Position numbers and translations under genes: made by a program. Shown here piece after piece: positions 8,820-19,366 of a stretch of DNA of 64,000 bases (positions are counted from its first letter, which is position 1; each line of letters starts with the position of its first letter). The notes beneath the pieces are model-generated. The model did not search any database. It saw only the letters and a list, made by a program, of their open reading frames with translations, and had not been told where the DNA came from. This DNA is from Pseudomonas soli. GTDB lineage: Bacteria; Pseudomonadota; Gammaproteobacteria; Pseudomonadales; Pseudomonadaceae. The DNA lies in assembly GCF_900110655.1 (NCBI RefSeq), contig NZ_FOEQ01000002.1:124001-188000 (forward strand). The letters are read 5' to 3'.

Positions 8820-9863
8820 TCAGTTGCGCGGTGCATCGGTAACCGGTTCGGGCTGGAGCAACCGCTTGGGCAGGAACGCCGGAGAGATATGAATGATCGA
8901 CATGCGCACCACGTGGTTGAGCATGACGAAGGCAGGATCGAGCTTGAGCAACAGGGCGGCCGCGGTCATCACCTCGACACCGCCCGGCACCCAGGACATG
9001 AACAGCGCCAGGAAAGGTTTGCCGGTGAGCTGGGCGGCGAGCGCGGCCACCAGCAAGGTGGTGCAAAACGTCAGCGTGGTCACCACCAGGCCAGCACGCA
9101 CGTATCGCAGTACGTCTCCCAAGGTGATGTCGCGCAGGCGAATACCGATCAAGCCACCCAGCAGGATCAACGCCACCATCGCCACCGGGTCGGGCACGTG
9201 CAGGTTGACCGACGGCATGCCGATGTTGACGGCGGCCGCACAGACCAGGCCGGTAAGCATGTACGGCGCGGGCACATCGAAGCGCTCCAGCAGATAGCCG
9301 GCGGCGACCGCGACCAGCGCCACCGGGACGATCCGCAGGTAGTCGCCCAGGGTGCCGGTGGCCGGCACCGCACTGTCGCCATGCCCGCCTGCGATCAGCG
9401 TCACCACCAGCAACAGCGCCAACAATCGGACGATATGCACGAAGGCGATTCGGCCAGAGGCCGGCCCCTCCTCCCCCGACACCGTCATCACCGCCGCCAT
9501 GGCGCCGGGAATGGCACTGAGCAGGCTTTCGATATGGCCCCACTTCTCCATGCGGCGCAGCCAGTTGTAGCCCACCAGGATCTGTGTGGTCATGCACACC
9601 AGCAGCCCGAGCAGAATGCTGAAGTCAGTGAGCTCGTGCATCATCGAGGCGGTGACCGTGGAGCCGACACTGATCCCCAACAGCAACTGCACGGTGGCCA
9701 CGAACGGGAATGGCATGCGCATGCGCACGCCCCACTTGCTCAGCGCCGTGACCGCGCAGATGGCGCCGATCAGTTCACCGAGCGGCAGTCCGCTGAGAAA
9801 TCCCAGCCAGGCCCCCAGGGCCGCGACCGGAATGGGGATGAGGCTCTCGATCAAAGGTTTCAT
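8820..9863 (-). CDS. AbrB-type integral membrane protein (putative transporter)
   Basis: 347 residues, about ten membrane segments in two similar halves (each with a G-x-M-P-G/P-G-x-x-E-x-M-type loop: AIPGAMAAVMTVSGEE near residue 115, SWVPGGVEVMTAAALL near 290), the pattern of the AbrB duplication family often mislabelled ammonia monooxygenase. Function in the family is poorly defined; transport of small organic acids is suspected. It lies between the ATP-grasp gene (85-bp gap) and the aldolase gene (27-bp gap), so it probably moves a substrate or product of this pathway. Confidence 0.8.
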   Translation of the reverse strand: MKPLIESLIPIPVAALGAWLGFLSGLPLGELIGAICAVTALSKWGVRMRMPFPFVATVQLLLGISVGSTVTASMMHELTDFSILLGLLVCMTTQILVGYNWLRRMEKWGHIESLLSAIPGAMAAVMTVSGEEGPASGRIAFVHIVRLLALLLVVTLIAGGHGDSAVPATGTLGDYLRIVPVALVAVAAGYLLERFDVPAPYMLTGLVCAAAVNIGMPSVNLHVPDPVAMVALILLGGLIGIRLRDITLGDVLRYVRAGLVVTTLTFCTTLLVAALAAQLTGKPFLALFMSWVPGGVEVMTAAALLLKLDPAFVMLNHVVRMSIIHISPAFLPKRLLQPEPVTDAPRN

Positions 9864-9948
9864 GGCATCGTCACCTGTCTGCAGGCATGACCGTCCCGAC
9901 TGGCGGCACGGTCAGCAAAAGTGATTGAGGAACAGGACAGTCAGGCGG

Positions 9949-11187
9949 CTAGACGGCGGCCGCTTCGTTGCCCGCCCAGTCGCAGCTTTCGTGGAACCAG
10001 CGCTCGACTTCGCCAAGCCGCAGTTGCAGCTCACGCTCGTTGCGCCCGGCGACGATGGCATTGAGGATTTCCGAGTTGGTGAACTCCATCGACCGGTAGG
10101 CGGTCATCCTGCTCGCCGATATGCGGTACTCCAGCACGCCGTCGAGCGGGCAGTCGCTCGGCACCTCGCGCAACAGGCCGACTCGCGGTGGAATGCTGAT
10201 GTGCCCGACCATCTGCCGCGGTTCGATCATGGACGCCGGACGATACGCGGGATCGCGCAGCGCGCGCAGGAAGGTCATGCGCGGGTCCAGGCCCCAGGCA
10301 TGGCTGATCTCCTGGTTGAAGAACACCCCGCCCAGCCTCGAGGCGATTTCGCACAGGACAATCTCGCCCGTGTCGGTGACGAACAGCTCAAGGTGGAACA
10401 GCAGGGTCGGCTCGGAAGGCAGCACATCCTCGACCAGCGCACGGGCATAGCGCACCAGCTTGTCGCGCATCGGATTGCTGGCATCGAGCATGTGCAGGTC
10501 GTGGGCCTTGCCGCCGAGGAAGTCCAGCGCCGAGGTCATCACCCGCACAGGCGACACAAGGATCGGCTTGCCGTCGATGTAAAGGCCGTTGACGATGTAG
10601 TGGCTGCCCCGCACATAGCGCTCGATCATCAGGTTGTGGAAGGTGGTGGCGCCACGCGCAGCCAGCCACTGGCGAAGCTGCGACATGTCCCTGAGTACTT
10701 CCACGCCGTTCGAGCCACGACCATCGCGCGGTTTGACCACCACCGGGAAGCCGTGCTGCTCACTGAACTGGATCGCTGCGGTGGCATGGGTCAGCGGCGC
10801 CATGTCGGCGACGGCGAAACCACGGTCGCGGGCCCTCTGCTTCATGAAGAACTTGTCGCGATAGAACATAGCGCGCCCCTCGGCGCCCTGGCTGACACCC
10901 AGCCGGTCGTTGATGCGCGCCACCCGCAGCACATCGATCTCGGCCAGTGCCACGCACAACGGATCGCGCATCTCGCGGGCCATGTCATGGACATCCACCT
11001 CGACCAGCGCGTTGTCGTTGAAATAGTCGAACAACCGGTACACCACTTGATCGCCAAGATGCGCGGTGATTTCCTGGGCGCGGGAGTTGCAGCTCAGCAG
11101 CATGCCTCCCGGCCCTAGGGCGTCGGCCCAGCTTTGCGCGCTGTGCTGGAGAATGATCTTGGGTGGGCAGAAGACGATCAGCTGCAT
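9949..11187 (-). CDS. ATP-grasp domain carboxylate-amine ligase-like protein
   Basis: 412 residues. ATP-binding lysines K112/K116 and K152 (VVVKPRDGRGSNGVEV, residues 149-164), the adenine-loop ERYVRGSHYIVNG and the metal-binding E267 and E280 (LCEIASRLGG) define an ATP-grasp fold. The closest layout is that of peptide- or amide-forming ligases acting through acyl phosphates. ATG 11187 is chosen because AAGGA lies 7 bases upstream; an upstream in-frame codon at 11211 lacks one. The gene starts after a 216-bp gap holding an operator-like 30-mer and a hairpin, so it probably heads its own transcript running to surE. Confidence 0.85.
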   Translation of the reverse strand: MQLIVFCPPKIILQHSAQSWADALGPGGMLLSCNSRAQEITAHLGDQVVYRLFDYFNDNALVEVDVHDMAREMRDPLCVALAEIDVLRVARINDRLGVSQGAEGRAMFYRDKFFMKQRARDRGFAVADMAPLTHATAAIQFSEQHGFPVVVKPRDGRGSNGVEVLRDMSQLRQWLAARGATTFHNLMIERYVRGSHYIVNGLYIDGKPILVSPVRVMTSALDFLGGKAHDLHMLDASNPMRDKLVRYARALVEDVLPSEPTLLFHLELFVTDTGEIVLCEIASRLGGVFFNQEISHAWGLDPRMTFLRALRDPAYRPASMIEPRQMVGHISIPPRVGLLREVPSDCPLDGVLEYRISASRMTAYRSMEFTNSEILNAIVAGRNERELQLRLGEVERWFHESCDWAGNEAAAV

Positions 11188-11280
11188 GAGGCGTTCCTTG
11201 CGTGCTTGCATAAGTCAGAAAGTGACCAGGCACCAGGGCCAGGCTCACCACTGATTCTGCTGAGGAGTCGGCGGCCGATG

Positions 11281-11310
11281 CCAATACCGATTCAGTCGTT
11301 ATTGATACTC
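11281..11310. promoter_or_regulatory. 30-bp operator-like motif upstream of the ATP-grasp operon
   Basis: CCAATACC-N12-ATTGATACTC. The same flanks at the same spacing, with ATT also shared at motif positions 10-12 (21 of 30 bases identical), occur at 13511-13540 between the LysR and MFS genes. Within each copy, AATAC and GATAC repeats lie 21 bp apart, two helical turns, as expected for a LysR-type site. The motif sits 94 bp before the ATP-grasp start codon. Binding by the LysR protein at 13554 is inference. Confidence 0.6.
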
Positions 11311-11353
11311 CCCACCTAGCCCATGCAGGTGGTTTGCAAGGCGTGCGAAAGCG

Positions 11354-11377
11354 CTGCCATGTCGGGGAACATGGCAG
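11354..11377. terminator. perfect 8-bp hairpin between the diiron-enzyme and ATP-grasp genes
   Basis: CTGCCATG, 8-base loop, CATGGCAG, 27 bases after the stop codon of the diiron-enzyme gene on the minus strand. No clear T-run follows, so it may be a weak terminator, an attenuator or a processing site rather than a full stop. It supports two transcription units in the cluster. Confidence 0.45.
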
Positions 11378-11403
11378 GCGTCTTTCAGGCGGGACTCAGC
11401 CGG

Positions 11404-12234
11404 TCAGATCAGGCAGGCGGCGCAGTCGCGCATCACCTCGGCCTTGCGCTGCAGGTATTGGGCAAAGACTTCACGGGCCGTAGCCCTGTCCACGGCGATG
11501 CCCATGGCCTTGACGAAGGCCTCGACCGCCTCGACCGCGTGGGCGAAATGATTGCTTTCGGTCCCCCCGGTGTGCACGGTGACCCAGGCCACAGTCTTGC
11601 GCACCTGCTCGGGCGGGACCCCCATGTCGCGCTCAAACCAGCGGGTGTACAACGGATGGATGTACTCCACCTCACCGTGGGTGTAGACCTCATGCACCAG
11701 CGTGGTCAGCAGGCCCTGGAGCAGGTCACGGTCACGCAGACGGCGGGTATCGGTCCAGTCCTTGAACGCCTGCGCCGACGGCAGGCAGTTTTCCTTGAGC
11801 AGCCACTGGTCGTCGCCACACAGTGGCGTGGCCATGTTGTAGAACAGGTCGGCATGCAAGATGTTGCCCAGCGCCCCCAGGTCCTCGTCGGTGATTCGCT
11901 GCAGGCTGCCGCACACCTGGTAGATCTGCTGCGCGGCGGCGCTGCCCTGCTCGGAACGCGCCAGCAGGGTCAAGCGATTGGCCAGGCCGGAGACGCTGGC
12001 GGCCGAGTTGTTGGTCTTCGACCAGCTGGCGAAGAACTTGCGTAACGCCGCGGCGTCATGGCGGCGCGAAGTCAGCACCTGGAACGCCTCCTCGATGTCG
12101 ACCAGCGCGGCCTCCTGGTTGCGGAACTCATCCCATAGCGCCTGTTTCAGCACGCCGGCAGGCATCTCCTGCAACACCGGTTCAATCACACTCAGCAACT
12201 GGCTGTGCACGGTCGGCAAGTTACTCACGGTCAT
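11404..12234 (-). CDS. haem-oxygenase-like diiron (HDO) family enzyme, iron-containing redox type
   Basis: 276 residues, all-helical. Candidate metal ligands cluster in two helices: VHEVYTHGEVEYIH (residues 180-193, with H181, E182, H186, E188, H193) and HTGGTESNHFAHAVEA (221-236, with E226, H229, H232), the spacing of haem-oxygenase-like diiron oxidases and TenA/PqqC relatives. Characterised members (UndA, BesC, SznF, CADD) use O2 for desaturation, C-C cleavage or N-oxidation in natural product pathways. It lies 49 bp after the MFS gene. Which reaction it performs cannot be read from sequence. It lacks a cupin fusion, unlike SznF. Confidence 0.78.
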   Translation of the reverse strand: MTVSNLPTVHSQLLSVIEPVLQEMPAGVLKQALWDEFRNQEAALVDIEEAFQVLTSRRHDAAALRKFFASWSKTNNSAASVSGLANRLTLLARSEQGSAAAQQIYQVCGSLQRITDEDLGALGNILHADLFYNMATPLCGDDQWLLKENCLPSAQAFKDWTDTRRLRDRDLLQGLLTTLVHEVYTHGEVEYIHPLYTRWFERDMGVPPEQVRKTVAWVTVHTGGTESNHFAHAVEAVEAFVKAMGIAVDRATAREVFAQYLQRKAEVMRDCAACLI

Positions 12235-12283
12235 CTCACTCTTTTCCTTGTTGGATGATGATGTAGCGCGTTGAGGAAACGAT

Positions 12284-13456
12284 TCATTGCAATGGCTGGA
12301 CCGCCGGCCCGCGGACCGGCGCCACCCGCCAGCTGCCCCGCGCGATCAGCAGCGGCAGCAGCTGGAACACCACGATCAGGGCGACGCAGCCGCCCCAGCC
12401 CCAGCGTTCCCACAGGCCGCCGGGCACGAAGGCGCCGAAGCTGCCGCCAAGGTAGTAGCAGCTCAGGTACAGACCGACCGCGGCGGATTTCTGCCGTGGT
12501 GCCTGGGCGGTGATGAAGGCATTGGCAGCGGCCTGGGCGAGAAACACGCCGGTGGAGCTGAGCGCCAGGCCCAGCACGATCAACCATAGCGACGGGGAAA
12601 GGGTCAGGGCCGAGCCGGCGATGCCCAGGTATCCGGCCACCCGCACCAGGTCGGCATGGGGTCGCGCCTTGCTCAGGCGTCCGGCCAGCGGCACCACCAC
12701 AAGCGCCAGCAGGAACACTGCGTAGATGGCACCCAGCGCTGCAGTGCCCAGGGCGAACGGGGCCTCGCTCAGGTGCAGGCCCACATAGGTGAAAGTCGCG
12801 ACCTGGGCGAACAAGACACAGAACCCCACGGCATAGGCCCCCAGCAGCGGCCTGCTGGCAAGCTCGCCAAGCGCCAGCGGCTCACGCCGGGCCGCTGGCG
12901 GATTGCGCGGCAACAGCAGCGCGATGCCCAGCGCAACCGCCAGGCTGAGCCCTGCCTGGACCGTCAATGCCACACGCCAGTCGGCAAGCTCGGTGACCAG
13001 GCCGGTGAGGAAACGCCCGCAGAAACCGCCGAAGATCGTGCCGGCAACATAGACGCTGGTCATTTCGGTCACGGCACCGCCCTGCCAGCGCACGCCGATG
13101 TAGGCCACGCTGGTGGCGAACACCATCGGGATGAACAACCCCTGCACCGAACGCCACAGCAGGAATTCACCAAAGCTGCCCGCCCACGCCGCCAACAACG
13201 CCGGCAGCGCCAGCAACAGCGCCGCCCCGGCGATGACCCGATGCTGTTCACCCCGAGCCGTCAGCCAGCCGACAAAAGGCGCGGTCAAGGCCACGACCAG
13301 GATCGTCACGGTGATGCTCCAGCTGGCCTGTCGCAGCGTGACCGCAAAGGCACGGGTCAATTCAGTAAGCAGGCCTTGGGTGGAATACAGGTTTAGAAAT
13401 GCGGCACATCCGCCAAGAAATAGGGCAATCCGGGGGAAGTCGGCGGAAAAACGCAT
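12284..13456 (-). CDS. MFS transporter (YnfM/arabinose-efflux-like)
   Basis: 390 residues with 12 predicted membrane segments; loop motif VGWLTARGEQHRVI between segments 2 and 3 is the MFS signature. It is the first gene of the minus-strand cluster, divergent from the LysR gene at 13554, and the most likely exporter of the cluster product. A 15-bp palindrome (13467-13481) lies only 10 bases before the start codon, so a protein bound there could block expression. Confidence 0.87.
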   Translation of the reverse strand: MRFSADFPRIALFLGGCAAFLNLYSTQGLLTELTRAFAVTLRQASWSITVTILVVALTAPFVGWLTARGEQHRVIAGAALLLALPALLAAWAGSFGEFLLWRSVQGLFIPMVFATSVAYIGVRWQGGAVTEMTSVYVAGTIFGGFCGRFLTGLVTELADWRVALTVQAGLSLAVALGIALLLPRNPPAARREPLALGELASRPLLGAYAVGFCVLFAQVATFTYVGLHLSEAPFALGTAALGAIYAVFLLALVVVPLAGRLSKARPHADLVRVAGYLGIAGSALTLSPSLWLIVLGLALSSTGVFLAQAAANAFITAQAPRQKSAAVGLYLSCYYLGGSFGAFVPGGLWERWGWGGCVALIVVFQLLPLLIARGSWRVAPVRGPAVQPLQ

Positions 13457-13466
13457 GCAAACACTC

Positions 13467-13481
13467 GTAAAAAATTTTTAC
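13467..13481. promoter_or_regulatory. AT-rich palindrome at the MFS translation start
   Basis: GTAAAAA-A-TTTTTAC, a perfect inverted repeat with one central base, immediately 5' of the MFS start codon (13456) on the minus strand and 73 bp from the LysR start. It may be a second regulator site or promoter element; no function is known. Confidence 0.4.
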
Positions 13482-13510
13482 ATGTTTATAAGGTAGGACG
13501 AATTTTGGAT

Positions 13511-13540
13511 CCAATACCTATTGCCGACCGATTGATACTC
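13511..13540. promoter_or_regulatory. 30-bp operator-like motif in the LysR/MFS divergent promoter
   Basis: CCAATACC-N12-ATTGATACTC, matching the copy at 11281-11310. It ends 13 bases before the LysR start codon and lies 55 bp from the MFS start, a place from which a LysR protein would both repress itself and activate the divergent operon. Confidence 0.6.
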
Positions 13541-13553
13541 AAGGAAGAACATC

Positions 13554-14459
13554 ATGGATTTGCGCCGACTGCGCTGTTTCCTGGTTGTGAGCGAGGAATT
13601 GCATTTCGGCCGTGCGGCTGCGCGCCTGCACATGGCCCAGCCGCCGCTGACGCGACAGATATCGGCACTGGAGACTGAGCTTGGGTTTCGCCTGTTCGAC
13701 CGCAGCACCCGCAATGTCAGCCTGACCACCGCGGGCCGTCACCTGCTGCCCTACGCTCGCGGCGTGCTCGAGCAGGTCGACCTGACCACAACGATCACCA
13801 GCAAGCTGGCGGCGGGCTCGGCCGGCCAACTGACGGTGGGCTACGCCAGTTCGATCGCCCTCTCGGACACCTTCAGCCATACCATCCAGGCGTTCTGCTC
13901 GAAGTACCCGGATGTGCAGTTGAATGTGGAGGAAGGTGCTTCCAGCACCCAGTGGACGCAACTGCTCGAAGGCCGCCTGGATATCGGCATGAGCCGCATG
14001 CACCCGCCGGGCGACAACCCTCAGGTCCAGGCCATCTGCCTGGACAACGAGCCGCTGGTCGCGGCCGTTCCCAGCGACAGCCCTCTCGCCGGGCAGTTGC
14101 AGGTCAACCTGGCCGAGCTCGGCGAACTGCCGCTGATCACCTTCCCCGCGGATTACGGCTCGGGCTTGAACGAAATCATCCTCGGCCTGTACCGCCGCCA
14201 CGGGCTGACGCCACGGCCGGCTCCGAGCGGCCGGCAGATCACCTCGATCATCGCCCTGGTCGCTGCGGGCCGCGGCGTCGCGGTGGTACCGCAGTGCACC
14301 CGGTCCTTGGTCAGGCGTGGCGTGTCCTACCTGCCGTTGGCCGAGCCCGGCGCCTGCGCGCCGCTGCTGGTACTGACGCGCAGGCACGAGCGCAGTCCGC
14401 TGGTGCGGGCGTTCGTCGAGGTGATCGAGCAGACCTTGCGCAGTGGTCAGAGTGGTTAG
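13554..14459 (+). CDS. LysR family regulator (BenM/CatM-like), probable cluster regulator
   Basis: 301 residues. HTH at residues 1-60 (ELHFGRAAARLHMAQPPLTR is characteristic of the CatR/BenM subgroup) and a periplasmic-binding-like effector domain after residue 90. SD AAGGAAG lies 7 bases before the ATG. It is divergent from the nine-gene minus-strand run and shares with it two copies of a 30-bp motif, so it is the best candidate activator of the whole cluster, perhaps responding to a pathway intermediate. Confidence 0.88.
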   Translation: MDLRRLRCFLVVSEELHFGRAAARLHMAQPPLTRQISALETELGFRLFDRSTRNVSLTTAGRHLLPYARGVLEQVDLTTTITSKLAAGSAGQLTVGYASSIALSDTFSHTIQAFCSKYPDVQLNVEEGASSTQWTQLLEGRLDIGMSRMHPPGDNPQVQAICLDNEPLVAAVPSDSPLAGQLQVNLAELGELPLITFPADYGSGLNEIILGLYRRHGLTPRPAPSGRQITSIIALVAAGRGVAVVPQCTRSLVRRGVSYLPLAEPGACAPLLVLTRRHERSPLVRAFVEVIEQTLRSGQSG

Positions 14460-14507
14460 ACCAAATCTCCCACGAGAGACCTGCGTGAGGTCGGCGTCCC
14501 AGCGACC

Positions 14508-15782
14508 TCAACCCGCCTCGCGATAGGGGTTGCGCGGATCCTGCGTCCAGTTCATGTACGGCTTGCCGGTGTCCTGCGCCTGCATGTCGATGCAACCTTG
14601 CACCGGGCAGGTGATCTGGCACAGGTTGCAGCCCACGCACTCGGCCTCGATCACACTGTAGGCGTGGGTGCCGTCGGCCTTCAGGGTGCTGGCGATGGCC
14701 TGGTGCGAGGTGTCCTCGCAGGCGATGTGGCAGCGCCCGCAGCCAATGCAGGCGTCCTGGTCGATATGCGCCACCGACTTGTAGTTGATATCCAGGTACT
14801 TCCAGTCGGTGGTATGCCCAACGGCCTGGCCACGAAACGCCTCGAGGCTCCGGTGGCCATGCTGGTCCATCCAGCGCGCCAGGCCGTCCTGCATGTCTTC
14901 GACGATGCGAAAGCCATGCAGCATCGCTGCGGTGCAGACCTGCACCGCGCCGCTGCCCAGGGCAATGAACTCGGCGGCGTCACGCCAGGTGCCGATACCG
15001 CCGATGCCGCAGATCGGCAGCCCGCGGGTCTCAGGGTCGCGGGCAATCTCGGCGACCATGTTCAGGGCGATCGGCTTGACCGCCGAGCCGCAGTAGCCGC
15101 CGTGGGTGCTCTGGTCGCCGACGATGGGGTGGGCAACCATGCGGTCCAGGTCGACACTGGTGATCGAGTTGATGGTGTTGATCAACGACACCGCGTCCGC
15201 CCCGCCCCGGTGGGCAGCGCGCGCCGACTGGCGGATGTCGGTGATATTGGGGGTGAGCTTGACGATCACCGGCAGCGTGCAATGGGTCTTGCACCAGCGG
15301 GTGACCATTTCCACATACTCGGGCACCTGGCCGACGGCGGCGCCCATGCCGCGCTCGGGCATGCCGTGGGGGCAGCCGAAGTTGAGTTCGATGCCGTCGG
15401 CGCCGGTGGCTTCCACCAGCGGCAGGATGAACTTCCAGGATTCTTCGACGCACGGCACCATCAGCGACACGATCAGCGCACGATCGGGCCAGTCCTTCTT
15501 CACCTGGGTGATCTCGCGCAGGTTGATCTCCAGCGAACGGTCGGTGATCAGCTCAATGTTATTGATGCCCTGCACCTGGCGGTTGGCGCCGTAGTGCGCC
15601 GAGTAGCGCGACGACACGTTGACCGCCGCCGGGTCCTCGCCCAGGGTCTTCCATACCACACCACCCCAGCCGGCCTCGAAGGCGCGGACCACGTTGTAGG
15701 CCTTGTCAGTGGGTGGTGCGGAGGCCAACCAGAATGGATTGGGTGCCTTGATGCCGGCGAATACGATGGACAGGTCGGCCAT
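14508..15782 (-). CDS. preA: NAD-dependent dihydropyrimidine dehydrogenase subunit PreA
   Basis: 424 residues. An FMN TIM barrel (NFGCPHGMPERGMG near residue 145) followed by a C-terminal ferredoxin-like domain with two 4Fe-4S motifs, CIGCGRCHIAC and CVGCNLCQITCPVQGC. With PreT it reduces uracil and thymine to the dihydro forms, the first step of reductive pyrimidine breakdown in the cytoplasm. Its start abuts the preT stop codon (15783), so the two are co-translated. Confidence 0.95.
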   Translation of the reverse strand: MADLSIVFAGIKAPNPFWLASAPPTDKAYNVVRAFEAGWGGVVWKTLGEDPAAVNVSSRYSAHYGANRQVQGINNIELITDRSLEINLREITQVKKDWPDRALIVSLMVPCVEESWKFILPLVEATGADGIELNFGCPHGMPERGMGAAVGQVPEYVEMVTRWCKTHCTLPVIVKLTPNITDIRQSARAAHRGGADAVSLINTINSITSVDLDRMVAHPIVGDQSTHGGYCGSAVKPIALNMVAEIARDPETRGLPICGIGGIGTWRDAAEFIALGSGAVQVCTAAMLHGFRIVEDMQDGLARWMDQHGHRSLEAFRGQAVGHTTDWKYLDINYKSVAHIDQDACIGCGRCHIACEDTSHQAIASTLKADGTHAYSVIEAECVGCNLCQITCPVQGCIDMQAQDTGKPYMNWTQDPRNPYREAG

Positions 15783-17150
15783 TTACGCAGCCTCCACATT
15801 GAGCATGAGTTGGGCATGGATGGCTTCGGCGGCCAGCTTGCCATGTTGCACCGCCTGGACGGTGAGGTCCTGGCCCAGGGCGGTGCAGTCGCCGCCGGCG
15901 TAGATGCCGGGGATGGAGGTGCGCATGTGCGCGTCCACCTGGATGCGCTCGCCGTCGCGGGCCAGTTGCGCCGCCAGCGGATCGCCGAGGCCTTGCTCAT
16001 CGAAGCGCTGGCCGATGGCCTTGAAGATCGCGTCGGCAGCCAGCTCGAAGGTTTCGCCGGTATCGCCCAGGCGTCCGTCGATCAATTGCGTGCGCGCAAA
16101 GCGCATGCCGCGCACGCGCCCGGCATCATCCAGCAGCACGGCATCGGGCCGGGCCCAGGTGTGCAGGCGTACCTGGTTGTGCTTGGCAATTTCCTGCTCA
16201 TGGCCGGTGGCGCCCATGTCGGCTTCGCCGCGGCGATACACCAGGTTGACGTCGCGGGCGCCCAGGCGGCTCATCTGCACGGCCATGTCGATGGCGGTGT
16301 TGCCAGCGCCGAGCACCAGGCAGCGGTCGGCCAGCGGCAGCTGGGCGAGGTCGTCAGCCTGGCGCAATTCACGGATATAGTCGGTGGCGGCAAGCAGGCC
16401 CGGCGCGTCTTCGTCCGCCAGGCCCAGCTGGCGCACGGCCCCCAGGCCCAGGCCGAGGAACACCGCGTCGTACTGGCCATGCAGCTCGGCCAACGACAGG
16501 TTGCCGCCCAGGCGCTGGCCATGGCGGATCTCGATTCCGCCAATGCCCAGCAGGAACTCCACTTCACGCTGGGCGTAGTCGTCCACCAGCTTGTAGCGGG
16601 CGATACCGTATTCGTTGAGACCGCCGGCCTTTTCCCGCGCCTCGAAGATCACCACGTCGTGGCCGTGCATGGCCAGCCGGTGCGCGCAGGACAACCCGGC
16701 GGGGCCGGCGCCGACCACGGCGATGCGCTTGCCGCTGGCCGGCGAACGCTGGAACGGATGCTCGGTGAAGTCAGCATGATCCAGAGCGTAGCGCTGCAAT
16801 TGACCGATCAGCACCGGAGCGCACTCCTGGGCGTTGTTGCGCACGCAGGCTTGCTGGCAAAGGATCTCGGTGGGGCAAACCCGGGCACAGCTGCCGCCGA
16901 GGATGTTGGCCGAGAGAATGCGCTCGGCGGCGCCTTGCAGGTTCTCGTCGCTGATACGGTGGATGAACGAAGGGATGTCGATCTCGCTGGGGCACGCATT
17001 GACGCACGGCGCGTCGTAGCAGTACAGGCAGCGTGCACTCTCGACTGCGGCCTGACGGGCGGTGAGTGGGGGCGCGAGGTCGCTGAAGGCCTCGGCCAGC
17101 TGGTCGGCGCCGGCGCGGGGGCGCGGCAAGTGGTTCAGGGCATCGATCAC
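15783..17150 (-). CDS. preT: NAD(P)-dependent oxidoreductase subunit PreT of dihydropyrimidine dehydrogenase
   Basis: 455 residues related to the glutamate synthase small subunit. N-terminal cysteine clusters (CLYCYDAPCVNACP near residue 45; CARVCPTEILCQQAC near 90) bind 4Fe-4S centres, followed by the FAD fold VGAGPAGLSCAHRLA (about 150) and the NAD fold VLGAGNTAIDMAVQ (about 285). It passes electrons from NAD(P)H to PreA. First gene of the preTA pair; 163 bp separate it from the dihydropyrimidinase gene upstream. Confidence 0.95.
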   Translation of the reverse strand: MIDALNHLPRPRAGADQLAEAFSDLAPPLTARQAAVESARCLYCYDAPCVNACPSEIDIPSFIHRISDENLQGAAERILSANILGGSCARVCPTEILCQQACVRNNAQECAPVLIGQLQRYALDHADFTEHPFQRSPASGKRIAVVGAGPAGLSCAHRLAMHGHDVVIFEAREKAGGLNEYGIARYKLVDDYAQREVEFLLGIGGIEIRHGQRLGGNLSLAELHGQYDAVFLGLGLGAVRQLGLADEDAPGLLAATDYIRELRQADDLAQLPLADRCLVLGAGNTAIDMAVQMSRLGARDVNLVYRRGEADMGATGHEQEIAKHNQVRLHTWARPDAVLLDDAGRVRGMRFARTQLIDGRLGDTGETFELAADAIFKAIGQRFDEQGLGDPLAAQLARDGERIQVDAHMRTSIPGIYAGGDCTALGQDLTVQAVQHGKLAAEAIHAQLMLNVEAA

Positions 17151-17313
17151 GGTTGTAGCCTCTCTCGTTTTTATTGGAGGCGGCGGTGGTCAGGCGCCGG
17201 TCCGTTCTGGGGGGATGGCAGTCAACAGGAACATGTGTGTGGTTATCAGGGGGCGCCTTGCGCCCGTATCGCCGGCTTGCCGGCGATAGAGCTGCGCAGC
17301 AGCCCCAACTGCT

Positions 17314-19366
<2,053 letters not shown>

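Noticed and set aside
7794..9890. Plus-strand open frame of nearly 700 codons opposite the aldolase and AbrB genes
   Set aside because: Same reasons: His/Gln/Arg-rich translation, no ribosome binding site, antisense to conserved genes.
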